Shown in pieces: positions 1 through 4,912 of a DNA stretch of 5,201 nucleotides. The stretch's first letter is position 1. Every line of letters starts with the position of its first letter. This stretch comes from Actinomycetes bacterium. GTDB lineage: Bacteria; Actinomycetota; Actinomycetes; Actinomycetales; Microbacteriaceae. A program made the translations under genes and the position numbers. The DNA lies in NCBI GenBank assembly GCA_023390155.1, contig JAEWDJ010000509.1, positions 1-5,201 of the forward strand, read 5' to 3'. Below the pieces are notes generated by a model. The model was not told the DNA's origin and ran no database searches. It was given only the letters and a program-made list of their open reading frames with translations.

Positions 1-801
1 GCGCTGGGCGTCGCGGGCGCCCTCATGCAGGGCGTCTTCGCGAACCCGCTCGCCGAGCCGGCCGTCGTCGGCGTCTCCGCCGGCGCGGCCGTGGGGGCGT
101 GCGCGGCGCTCGTCTTCGGGCGGCCGCCCTTCGGCGCCGCGACGGTCCCGGCGGCGGCGTTCGTCTCCGGCGTGATCACCACCGTGCTCGTCTACGTGCT
201 CGCGCGCGCCCGCGGCCGCACCCGCGTGCTCATGCTCGTGCTCACCGGCATCGCCGTGAACGCCGTCGCCAACGCGATCATCGCGCTGTTCGTCTTCCTG
301 GCCGACACCGCCAGCCGCGAGCAGATCATGTTCTGGCAACTCGGCTCCCTCAACGGCGCCACCTGGTCGGCGGTCGGCGTGACCCTGCCGCTGCTGGTGG
401 TCGGCGTCGTCTGCGCCTGCCTGATGTCGCGCCGCCTGGACGCCCTCGCCCTCGGCGACCGCAGCGCCCGCCACCTCGGGGTGCCCGTCGAGCGCGTGCG
501 GCTGCTCTCCATCCTCCTGGTCGCGCTGCTGACCGCGGTGGCGGTGTCGTTCGCCGGCATCATCGCGTTCGTCGGCCTCATCGTGCCGCACCTCCTGCGC
601 CTGCTGATCGGGCCCGGTCACGGCGCCCTGCTGCCCGCGAGCGCGCTCGGCGGCGCACTGCTCATCTCGGTCGCTGACGTGGTGGCGCGCACCGCGATCC
701 CGTTCGCGGACCTCCCGATCGGGATGTTCACCGCCCTCGTCGGCGGGCCCGTCTTCTTCGTGCTGCTGCGGCGGACGGTCGCCTCGGGGGAGAGCGCGTG
801 A
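1..801 (+). CDS. hmuU: FecCD-family heme/iron ABC transporter permease, 5' end missing
   Basis: This is the membrane channel subunit of a heme or iron-siderophore importer. It moves substrate delivered by a binding protein across the cytoplasmic membrane, powered by the ATPase encoded next. The reading frame is open from base 1, so the gene starts outside the window; the ATG at 25 is internal. The 266 visible residues compare with a usual 330-360, so roughly the first one or two transmembrane helices are missing. FecCD hallmarks are visible, numbered from the first codon in the window: GVAGALMQGVFANPLAEP (3-20), WQLGSLNG (112-119), the LGDRSARHLG stretch (151-160) expected to contact the ATPase, FAGIIAFVGLIVPHLLR (184-200) and the C-terminal PIGMFTALVGGPVFF (239-253). 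The stop overlaps the ATPase start by 4 nt, indicating translational coupling. Family membership is clear. Heme as the substrate is inferred from the HmuV-like partner, and a siderophore importer is the alternative. Confidence 0.93.
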   Translation, partial: ALGVAGALMQGVFANPLAEPAVVGVSAGAAVGACAALVFGRPPFGAATVPAAAFVSGVITTVLVYVLARARGRTRVLMLVLTGIAVNAVANAIIALFVFLADTASREQIMFWQLGSLNGATWSAVGVTLPLLVVGVVCACLMSRRLDALALGDRSARHLGVPVERVRLLSILLVALLTAVAVSFAGIIAFVGLIVPHLLRLLIGPGHGALLPASALGGALLISVADVVARTAIPFADLPIGMFTALVGGPVFFVLLRRTVASGESA

Positions 802-1604
802 CCGGGGCCGAGCTGCGCGGCGTCGGCGTGTCCATCGGCGGCCGGCGCATCCTCGACGGCGTCGACCTCGCGGTCCGCCCGGGCGAGCTGGTGGCGCTGA
901 TCGGCCCGAACGGCGCCGGCAAGTCGACCGCCCTCGGCGTGCTCGCCGGCGACACCGAGCCCGACACCGGCAGCGCCCTCATCGCCGGTCGCGACGCCCG
1001 CACGCTGAAGGTCACGGAGCTCGGCCGCCTGCGCGCGGTGCTGCTGCAGCAGAAAGGCGTCTCCTTCTCGTACCCGGTGCGCGAGGTCGTCGCGATGGGC
1101 CGGATGCCGTGGGCGCGCACCCCGCAGAGCGACGACGACGAGGCCATCGTCACCGACGCCCTCGAGCGCACCGCGACCGCGCACCTCGCCGACCGCGACG
1201 TGACGACGCTCTCCGGCGGCGAGCTGGCCCGCGTCTCGCTCGCCCGGGTGCTCGCCCAGCGCTGCCCGATCGTGCTGCTCGACGAGCCGACCGACGCCCT
1301 CGACCTCGGCCACCAGGAGCAGGTGCTGACCCTCGCGACCGGGCTGGCGCGTGCGGGAGGCGCCGTGCTGGCGGTCCTGCACGACCTCAACCTGGCCGCC
1401 GCGTACGCCGATCGCGTGGTGCTCCTGAGCGGCGGGCGGGTGGTCGCCGACGGCACGCCGGAGGAGGTGCTCACGGCCGAGCGCCTGGCCGCGGTCTACG
1501 CGTATCCGGTCGAGGTCATCCCGCATCCCGGCACCGGCGCACCCTTGGTGCTTCCTGTGCGTCCGCGGGGCGTCCCGGCGGTCTCCGGTACCCTTGACGG
1601 GTGA
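798..1604 (+). CDS. hmuV: Heme ABC transporter ATP-binding protein (HmuV type)
   Basis: This cytoplasmic ATPase powers the importer whose permease lies just upstream. All ABC motifs are intact: Walker A GPNGAGKST (36-44), Q-loop around LLQQ (82-85), signature LSGGE (138-142), Walker B IVLLDEP (158-164), D-loop ALDL (167-170) and switch histidine H195 in LAVLHD. The MGRMPW segment (100-105) and LSGGELARVSLARVLAQ resemble HmuV heme-import ATPases more than FepC-type siderophore ATPases, which usually read LSGGQ-QRAW there. The 268-residue length is normal for HmuV. The GTG start overlaps the permease stop (GTGA, 798-801), and a purine-rich stretch at 786-794 can serve as ribosome binding site. 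The stop in turn overlaps the next gene by GTGA. Iron control by DtxR/IdeR would be expected for such an operon, but its promoter is outside the window. Substrate identity is inferred from similarity. Confidence 0.94.
   Translation: MTGAELRGVGVSIGGRRILDGVDLAVRPGELVALIGPNGAGKSTALGVLAGDTEPDTGSALIAGRDARTLKVTELGRLRAVLLQQKGVSFSYPVREVVAMGRMPWARTPQSDDDEAIVTDALERTATAHLADRDVTTLSGGELARVSLARVLAQRCPIVLLDEPTDALDLGHQEQVLTLATGLARAGGAVLAVLHDLNLAAAYADRVVLLSGGRVVADGTPEEVLTAERLAAVYAYPVEVIPHPGTGAPLVLPVRPRGVPAVSGTLDG
1589..1600 (+). promoter_or_regulatory. Possible internal -10 for a leaderless transcript of the 1601 gene
   Basis: TACCCT at 1589-1594 fits the actinobacterial -10 pattern TANNNT and lies 6 nt before the GTG at 1601, where transcription would start on or next to the start codon. 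It sits inside the end of hmuV, so the membrane-protein gene could be transcribed separately as well as read through from the operon. I see no good -35 at the expected distance. The similar spacing before two other starts in this window makes it more credible. Confidence 0.4.
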
Positions 1605-1972
1605 ATTGGTGGGTCGTGGGCGCCGTCGTGGCGCTCGTCGTGGTGATCGTCGTGGCCGTGCGCCTCGGCTGGATCGACCTCTCCAACAAGGCGCAGCGCG
1701 GCTCGGGGACGATGAGCGGCGCCATCGGCGGATCGTTCGACGAGATCTTCGCCCCCACCCGGCACGAGGCCCAGCAGGAGCTCGACCGCCAGTCGTTCCT
1801 CCCCGCCCCGGCGCCCCTTCCCGGAGACGGTGAGAAGGGCGTCTGGGAGGGCGGAAAGATCACGATCGACGTCGGCTCCGCCGGCCGCGGCCAGCGCGCC
1901 GAGGGTCGCGCCGTCGACGACGACGGCCGGGCTACCGCCGTTGCAGGGCGGCGTACTCGGGGTGCTCGCTGA
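1601..1972 (+). CDS. Small single-pass membrane protein of unknown function
   Basis: The 123-residue product has one strongly hydrophobic N-terminal segment (about 3-22) followed by GWIDL. Next comes a soluble part with FDEIFAPTRHEAQQELDRQ (46-64), a Pro/Ala-rich hinge LPAPAPLPGDG (67-77) and GKITIDV (85-91). From memory, similar proteins in Microbacteriaceae keep the FAPTRHEAQ...PAPAPLPGDG core, but I cannot name a function. The segment and its flanks suggest a membrane anchor with a short extramembrane tail. The GTG start overlaps the hmuV stop by 4 nt, so it is probably co-translated with the importer, though a role in heme uptake is not shown. The last 32 residues (92-123) are low-complexity and Arg/Asp/Gly-rich, and the final 41 nt overlap the convergent GNAT gene, so the tail may be a recent extension or reflect a lost earlier stop. 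Confidence 0.75.
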   Translation: MNWWVVGAVVALVVVIVVAVRLGWIDLSNKAQRGSGTMSGAIGGSFDEIFAPTRHEAQQELDRQSFLPAPAPLPGDGEKGVWEGGKITIDVGSAGRGQRAEGRAVDDDGRATAVAGRRTRGAR

Positions 1973-2216
1973 TCCACTTGCGCACGTAGGGGCACGAGGC
2001 GACCACGCGCAGGCCGGTGTTGTCGCGCACGTCGTCCAGCGCCGTCTGCACGAGCGTCGACGCCATGCCGCGCTCCCGCTTCTCCGGATCGACCACGGTG
2101 TGCGTGAAGACGATCGCGTCATCCCGCAGCTCGTACTCGGCGACGCCGATGCGCTCGCCGTCTTTGTAGAGGGAGTACCGCGACTCGTCGGGCTCGTTCT
2201 GCACCGTCAGGCTCAT
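1932..2216 (-). CDS. GNAT-family N-acetyltransferase, YjdJ-like
   Basis: The 94-residue product is a minimal GNAT protein of the YjdJ type (COG2388 in my recollection), expected to transfer acetyl from acetyl-CoA to an unknown amine substrate in the cytoplasm. Visible features are an N-terminal beta-hairpin region (RYSLYKDGERIGVAEYEL, 13-30), a strand IVFTHTVVDP (35-44), the acetyl-CoA pyrophosphate-binding motif R47-x-x-G50-x-A52 leading into a helix, and the typical ending CPYVRKWISEHPEY (75-88). I chose the ATG at 2216 because the family begins here and a -10-like TAGCGT lies 7 nt upstream. The frame stays open upstream to 2357, but that part is repeat-derived Arg/Ala-rich sequence with no family match. 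The gene is transcribed alone, and its 3' end overlaps the convergent membrane-protein gene by 41 nt. Substrate unknown. Confidence 0.88.
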   Translation of the reverse strand: MSLTVQNEPDESRYSLYKDGERIGVAEYELRDDAIVFTHTVVDPEKRERGMASTLVQTALDDVRDNTGLRVVASCPYVRKWISEHPEYAALQRR

Positions 2217-2255
2217 GGCGTCCACGCTACCGCGGGGGTGCGCCCGCGCTGTCAT
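2217..2255 (-). promoter_or_regulatory. Leaderless promoter of the GNAT gene
   Basis: Read on the minus strand, TAGCGT (2229-2224) is a TANNNT-type -10 ending 7 nt before the ATG at 2216, and there is no Shine-Dalgarno sequence between them. This fits a leaderless mRNA. An ATGACA resembling a -35 lies at 2255-2250, but the 20-nt spacer is longer than the usual 17, so the -35 is doubtful. It falls inside one unit of the 21-bp tandem repeat. Confidence 0.5.
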
Positions 2256-2281
2256 GCGCTGCGCACGCGCTGTCATGCGCT
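2240..2281. repeat. 21-bp tandem duplication upstream of the GNAT gene
   Basis: Two adjacent 21-bp units, 2240-2260 and 2261-2281, differ at one base (C at 2244, A at 2265). Each contains CGCGCTGTCATGCGCT, in which GCGC flanks TGTCAT as a short dyad. The units sit 24-65 nt upstream of the GNAT start, where a regulator or a -35 would bind. They could be a duplicated binding site or a replication-slippage product; sequence alone does not decide. Confidence 0.85.
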
Positions 2282-2483
2282 CCGCCCGACCGAATCCCAT
2301 TGTCTGCGGTCCGGTGACGTCACGCCGCCAGCCCCACTCAGGAGTAACGGCGGCCACGATGATGCGTCAGGCAAGCTAGCGGACGGCCGCCGAATCGCGG
2401 CGGACGAGAGCCATGCTCCGGTCGCCAAGACGCGGGACGCCGGGACTTCCGATATTCCGCGCGACCGGCAACCACTTCTCGAG

Positions 2484-2534
2484 TGGGGTCAACCAGGAAA
2501 TGTGTTGACCACAGGTAGCTGGGTGGTGTAAAAA
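2484..2534 (+). promoter_or_regulatory. Possible promoter with operator-like dyad over the -35
   Basis: TGGGGTCAAC (2484-2493) and GTTGACCACA (2504-2513) form a 10-bp inverted repeat with one mismatch around a 10-nt spacer. The right arm contains TTGACC (2505-2510), close to the TTGACA -35 consensus. TAAAAA (2529-2534) lies 18 nt further on and could be the -10. A repressor bound to the dyad would block this promoter, which points at the small gene starting at 2642 with a leader of about 100 nt. A weaker alternative is TTGGGC (2586-2591) with TAGATG (2608-2613). Nothing identifies the regulator. Confidence 0.45.
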
Positions 2535-2630
2535 CTAATTCCCTGACAGAAATGGAGGCGACAGAGCCGCTCAGACCATCCGACATTGGGCCTTGTGATT
2601 GCACCCGTAGATGACGAGTGTGCCCAATTC

Positions 2631-2637
2631 AAGGAGG
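2631..2637 (+). promoter_or_regulatory. Strong ribosome binding site deciding the 2642 start
   Basis: AAGGAGG is a near-perfect anti-16S match and ends 4 nt before the ATG at 2642. It selects this ATG over the in-frame GTG at 2618, which would place the site inside the coding region. It is the best such site in the window and the main evidence that the small ORF is translated. Confidence 0.85.
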
Positions 2638-2641
2638 CGGC

Positions 2642-2851
2642 ATGTTGCAAGTCACCCAGCAGGACCCGATCGCAGCATCGGCGCTGATTCTCGTGTGGGG
2701 TGCACTCACCATTCTGGTGCTGGGCTTTTCTCGTCTTCTTCTCGTGGCAGTCGGTGTTCGCGTGTTGCGGAGGCTCAAGCTCTCGGACGATCTGATCGAG
2801 AAGTACACGCTGGCAGTTTTGAGACCGTTCCGTCGGGATCGACCGAAATGA
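2642..2851 (+). CDS. Small cationic membrane protein, unknown
   Basis: I do not recognise this 69-residue product. The N-terminus (1-9) is polar, and residues 10-40 are almost entirely hydrophobic apart from Arg31, enough for one transmembrane helix or a kinked hairpin. The rest (40-69) is basic and partly amphipathic, with RVLRRLKL, an acidic patch DDLIEK and a final RPFRRDRPK. By the positive-inside rule the C-terminus should face the cytoplasm. Codon use is unlike the neighbours: 23 of 69 codons end in A or T, while the flanking genes almost always end in G or C, suggesting foreign origin or a young gene. It has a strong RBS, a plausible regulated promoter upstream and a terminator-like hairpin 45 nt downstream, so it looks like a one-gene unit. 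A toxin, holin-like or regulatory membrane peptide is conceivable from size and charge, but there is no motif evidence. Confidence 0.65.
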   Translation: MLQVTQQDPIAASALILVWGALTILVLGFSRLLLVAVGVRVLRRLKLSDDLIEKYTLAVLRPFRRDRPK

Positions 2852-2895
2852 CGGCCGGGACAGGGAAGGGGCGACGCCTCGCTCCTGAACTTCGA

Positions 2896-2947
2896 CCAGC
2901 GGGGGGTCGGTTGCCTCCCCACCCCCGCTGGGCTGTTGTTCTCCTTC
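2896..2947 (+). terminator. Probable intrinsic terminator of the small membrane-protein gene
   Basis: CCAGCGGGGG (2896-2905) pairs perfectly with CCCCCGCTGG (2922-2931) around a 16-nt loop, giving a very GC-rich 10-bp stem. It is followed by GCTGTTGTTCTCCTT, which is T-rich for this genome but not an unbroken T-run. It lies 45 nt after the stop at 2851, the right place to end that transcript and insulate the methyltransferase gene. The interrupted T-tract makes efficiency uncertain. Confidence 0.55.
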
Positions 2948-3092
2948 GCGATGTTCGAAAGGCGCGTGCGCGGCGGGAGAGGTGCGTGCTTCTCTTCCGG
3001 GTGACTCGGTGCCTTCCAGGGCCGCGGGTTGGCAGTCGCGTTCGACAACATCGTGAGTGTCGCAGAGTAAGCCGCGCGCCCGCCCGCGCTGT

Positions 3093-3104
3093 CACAATGG
3101 ACGC
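3093..3104 (+). promoter_or_regulatory. Possible leaderless promoter (-10) of the methyltransferase gene
   Basis: CACAAT (3093-3098) resembles TANNNT except for the first base and ends 6 nt before the ATG at 3105. There is no Shine-Dalgarno sequence in front of that ATG. The same arrangement precedes the starts at 1601 and 2216, so I read it as a leaderless start. No clear -35 is visible. Confidence 0.42.
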
Positions 3105-4004
3105 ATGCCCGACACCGCCTCCGCCGCCGATCTCGCGGCGCCGCTGTGGCATCCCGCCGCGCCGAGCACGGTCGTCCAAGCCGACAACCTCGACGTGGTC
3201 GCGGGGCTGCCGGACGGGGCGTTCCGGCTGATCTACCTCGACCCTCCCTTCAACACCGGCCGGTCGCAGGCGCGGCGGGCGATGACGTCGGTGCGGTCGG
3301 AGCCCGGCGCCGGGGGCAGCGTGATCGGCTTCAAAGGGCGCAGCTACGAGCGCATCAAGGGCGATCTGCTCAGCTACGACGACCGGTTCGAGGACTACTG
3401 GGAGTTCCTGGAGCCGCGGCTCATCGAGGCCTGGCGGGTGCTCGCCGACGACGGGACGCTGTACCTCCACCTCGACTACCGGGAGTCGCACTACGCCAAG
3501 GTGCTGCTCGACGCGCTCTTCGGCCGGGAGAGCTTCCTCAACGAGATCGTGTGGGCGTACGACTACGGCGCGAAGTCCAAGACCCGCTGGCCCGCCAAGC
3601 ACGACACGATCCTCGTCTACGTGAAGAACCCCGCCGCCTACTTCTTCGACTCGGCGGCGGTCGACCGCGAGCCGTACATGGCGCCCGGACTCGTGACCCC
3701 CGAGAAGGCGGAGCTCGGCAAGCTGCCGACCGACGTCTGGTGGCACACGATCGTCTCGCCGACCGGCCGCGAGAAGACCGGGTACCCGACCCAGAAGCCG
3801 GAGGGCGTGCTCCGCCGAATCGTGCAGGCGTCGAGCCGCGACGGCGACTGGGTGCTCGACTTCTTCGCGGGGAGCGGCACGACCGGGGCGGTGGCGGCGG
3901 CGCTCGGGAGGCGCTTCCTCCTCGTCGACAGCAACCCGGAGGCCGTCGCCGTCATGCGCGACCGGTTCGCGCGGGACGGGCGGGATGTCCGGTTCGTCGG
4001 CTGA
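3105..4004 (+). CDS. Site-specific DNA methyltransferase, beta-class N6/N4 amino type
   Basis: This enzyme should transfer methyl from S-adenosylmethionine to the exocyclic amine of adenine (N6) or cytosine (N4) at a specific DNA sequence. Motif order defines the beta class: catalytic DPPF (46-49, in LIYLDPPFNTG) comes first, then the target-recognition region with NEIVWAYDYGAKSK (146-159) and KHDTILVY (165-172), then YPTQKPEGVLRRIV (228-241), and last the SAM-binding FAGSGT (254-259) followed by LLVDSNPEA (272-280). The 299 residues form a complete catalytic domain of the N6_N4_Mtase family, and no motif is broken. I chose the ATG at 3105 over the in-frame GTG at 3057 because of the -10-like element just before it and because the upstream residues are basic and unlike the family. 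No endonuclease or specificity subunit is adjacent, so it is probably an orphan regulatory or protective methylase. Target sequence and base are not predictable here. Confidence 0.92.
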   Translation: MPDTASAADLAAPLWHPAAPSTVVQADNLDVVAGLPDGAFRLIYLDPPFNTGRSQARRAMTSVRSEPGAGGSVIGFKGRSYERIKGDLLSYDDRFEDYWEFLEPRLIEAWRVLADDGTLYLHLDYRESHYAKVLLDALFGRESFLNEIVWAYDYGAKSKTRWPAKHDTILVYVKNPAAYFFDSAAVDREPYMAPGLVTPEKAELGKLPTDVWWHTIVSPTGREKTGYPTQKPEGVLRRIVQASSRDGDWVLDFFAGSGTTGAVAAALGRRFLLVDSNPEAVAVMRDRFARDGRDVRFVG

Positions 4005-4072
4005 GCGCCGCGCGGGTGCGGGGCGCCTTCCCGGCGACCGTCCGGAGATTTCGGAGCACTCTGTGGAAGGGT

Positions 4073-4077
4073 GGAGG
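4073..4077 (+). promoter_or_regulatory. Ribosome binding site deciding the 4081 start
   Basis: GGAGG ends only 3 nt before the ATG at 4081, slightly tight but in the best position available. It favours this start over the in-frame ATG at 3985, which lies inside the methyltransferase gene and would add 32 charged residues before the first membrane segment. Confidence 0.6.
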
Positions 4078-4080
4078 ACT

Positions 4081-4905
4081 ATGCGACCCGTCCTGCGAGC
4101 CCTCCCCTTCCTGTGGGGTGCGATCGGGACGGCGCTCGCGTTCGTCGGGATCTATCTGCTCTTCGTGCGCAGCTACGTCGGCCAGGTGATCGACGAGCGG
4201 GCGTTCGCCGGGGCGGACGCGTGGAAGGGCGACCTGATCGACTTCGCCCACACGTTCCTCAACGCGCTCCCCGTGGCGGCGGTCTTCGTCGGAGCCGTGA
4301 CCGCGCTGATCGTGGTGATCGTGCGCCGCAACTGGCTCGTGTTCGCCGTCGCCGTCGGAGCCGCGATCGGGGCGAACGTGAGCACCCAGATCCTCAAGTA
4401 CTCCGTGCTCTCCCGGCCCGAGAAGGGCGTGGACGCGGGGCTCGCCAACTCCCTCCCCTCCGGCCACACCTCGGTCGCCGCCTCCGCCGCGCTGGTCGTC
4501 TTCCTCGTCGTGTCGCCGCGGTTCCGGCCGCTGGCCGCGGTCGTGGGGGCCGTCTTCACGATCGCGGCGGGAGCCTCCACCCTGGTCGAGCAGTGGCACC
4601 GGCCGAGCGACGTGATCGCCGGGATGCTCGTCGTCGCCTTCTGGGGCTGCATCGCCGGCCTCGTGCTGGCCGGGCTGCGCCTCCCGCCCGCCGACCCCCC
4701 GGTGCGCACCAAGTTGTGGACGCTGCTCTGGATCGCCGCCGTCTGCGCGGTCGGTGCCCTCGTGGCCCTGCTCGTCACCTACTTCTCTGAGCAGCAGGGC
4801 TCAGAGCACCTCTTCATCGCCTACGCCGGGGGCGTCGCCGCGATCGTCGCGACGGGCTTCCTGCTCGCGGTGCTCGGCAACCGGGTGTACCGGGCGCTGG
4901 GGTGA
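4081..4905 (+). CDS. PAP2-family membrane phosphatase
   Basis: This is an integral membrane protein of the phosphatidic-acid phosphatase type 2 / undecaprenyl-pyrophosphate phosphatase superfamily, likely removing phosphate from a lipid phosphate at the outer face of the membrane. From the ATG at 4081 it has 274 residues and about eight hydrophobic segments (roughly 6-29, 57-81, 85-107, 130-144, 149-168, 177-199, 212-234, 243-266). The three PAP2 motifs are present with changes: K106-x5-R112-P113 (canonical spacing is x6), P126-S127-G128-H129 intact, and S166-T167-x5-H173-x3-D177, where canonical SR has become ST. The nucleophile-relay histidines H129 and H173 and the aspartate D177 are kept, so activity is plausible. 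It lies 76 nt after the methyltransferase stop and may be co-transcribed with it or have its own unseen promoter. The last two helices extend beyond the catalytic core. The substrate is unknown. Confidence 0.88.
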   Translation: MRPVLRALPFLWGAIGTALAFVGIYLLFVRSYVGQVIDERAFAGADAWKGDLIDFAHTFLNALPVAAVFVGAVTALIVVIVRRNWLVFAVAVGAAIGANVSTQILKYSVLSRPEKGVDAGLANSLPSGHTSVAASAALVVFLVVSPRFRPLAAVVGAVFTIAAGASTLVEQWHRPSDVIAGMLVVAFWGCIAGLVLAGLRLPPADPPVRTKLWTLLWIAAVCAVGALVALLVTYFSEQQGSEHLFIAYAGGVAAIVATGFLLAVLGNRVYRALG

Positions 4906-4912
4906 GTCGCGG

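Larger units (their letters stand above)
2282..2641. other. Non-coding, lower-GC stretch upstream of the small membrane-protein gene
   Basis: I find no convincing gene here; the open frames lack a ribosome binding site and any family pattern. Contents: a perfect 10-bp palindrome GTGACGTCAC (2314-2323), a 6-bp GC-rich hairpin (CCGCCG 2387-2392 with CGGCGG 2398-2403), the dyad and possible promoter listed separately, and a 20-codon possible leader ORF at 2552-2614. GC falls to about 52% in 2521-2580, well below the flanking genes. An unrecognisable gene remnant or an inserted fragment is possible. Confidence 0.6.

Noticed and set aside
2314..2323. Perfect palindrome GTGACGTCAC
   Set aside because: Ten-base palindromes are expected several times in a window this size, and it is not placed near a clear promoter.
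2217..2357. Upstream extension of the GNAT frame by 47 codons
   Set aside because: It crosses the likely -10 and the tandem repeat and encodes repetitive Arg/Ala sequence with no family match; the ATG at 2216 fits the family start.
1830..2604. Open frames across the GNAT region and the low-GC stretch (plus strand 1830-2531, minus strand 2338-2604)
   Set aside because: They show no family pattern, no RBS and unnatural composition; they are chance frames of high-GC DNA or antisense to real genes.
2241..3094. Shared 14-mer CGCCCGCGCTGTCA at 2241-2254 and 3081-3094
   Set aside because: A match of this length is not very unlikely by chance in 5 kb of strongly GC-biased DNA, and its position relative to the two promoters differs.
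3057..3104. GTG start at 3057 for the methyltransferase
   Set aside because: No RBS precedes it, the extra 16 residues are basic and unlike the family, and a -10-like element sits just before the ATG at 3105.
4004..4027. Hairpin after the methyltransferase stop as a terminator
   Set aside because: The stem is only 5-6 bp and no T-tract follows.
3985..4080. Longer start of the PAP2 protein
   Set aside because: It overlaps the methyltransferase and lacks an RBS, while GGAGG precedes the ATG at 4081.
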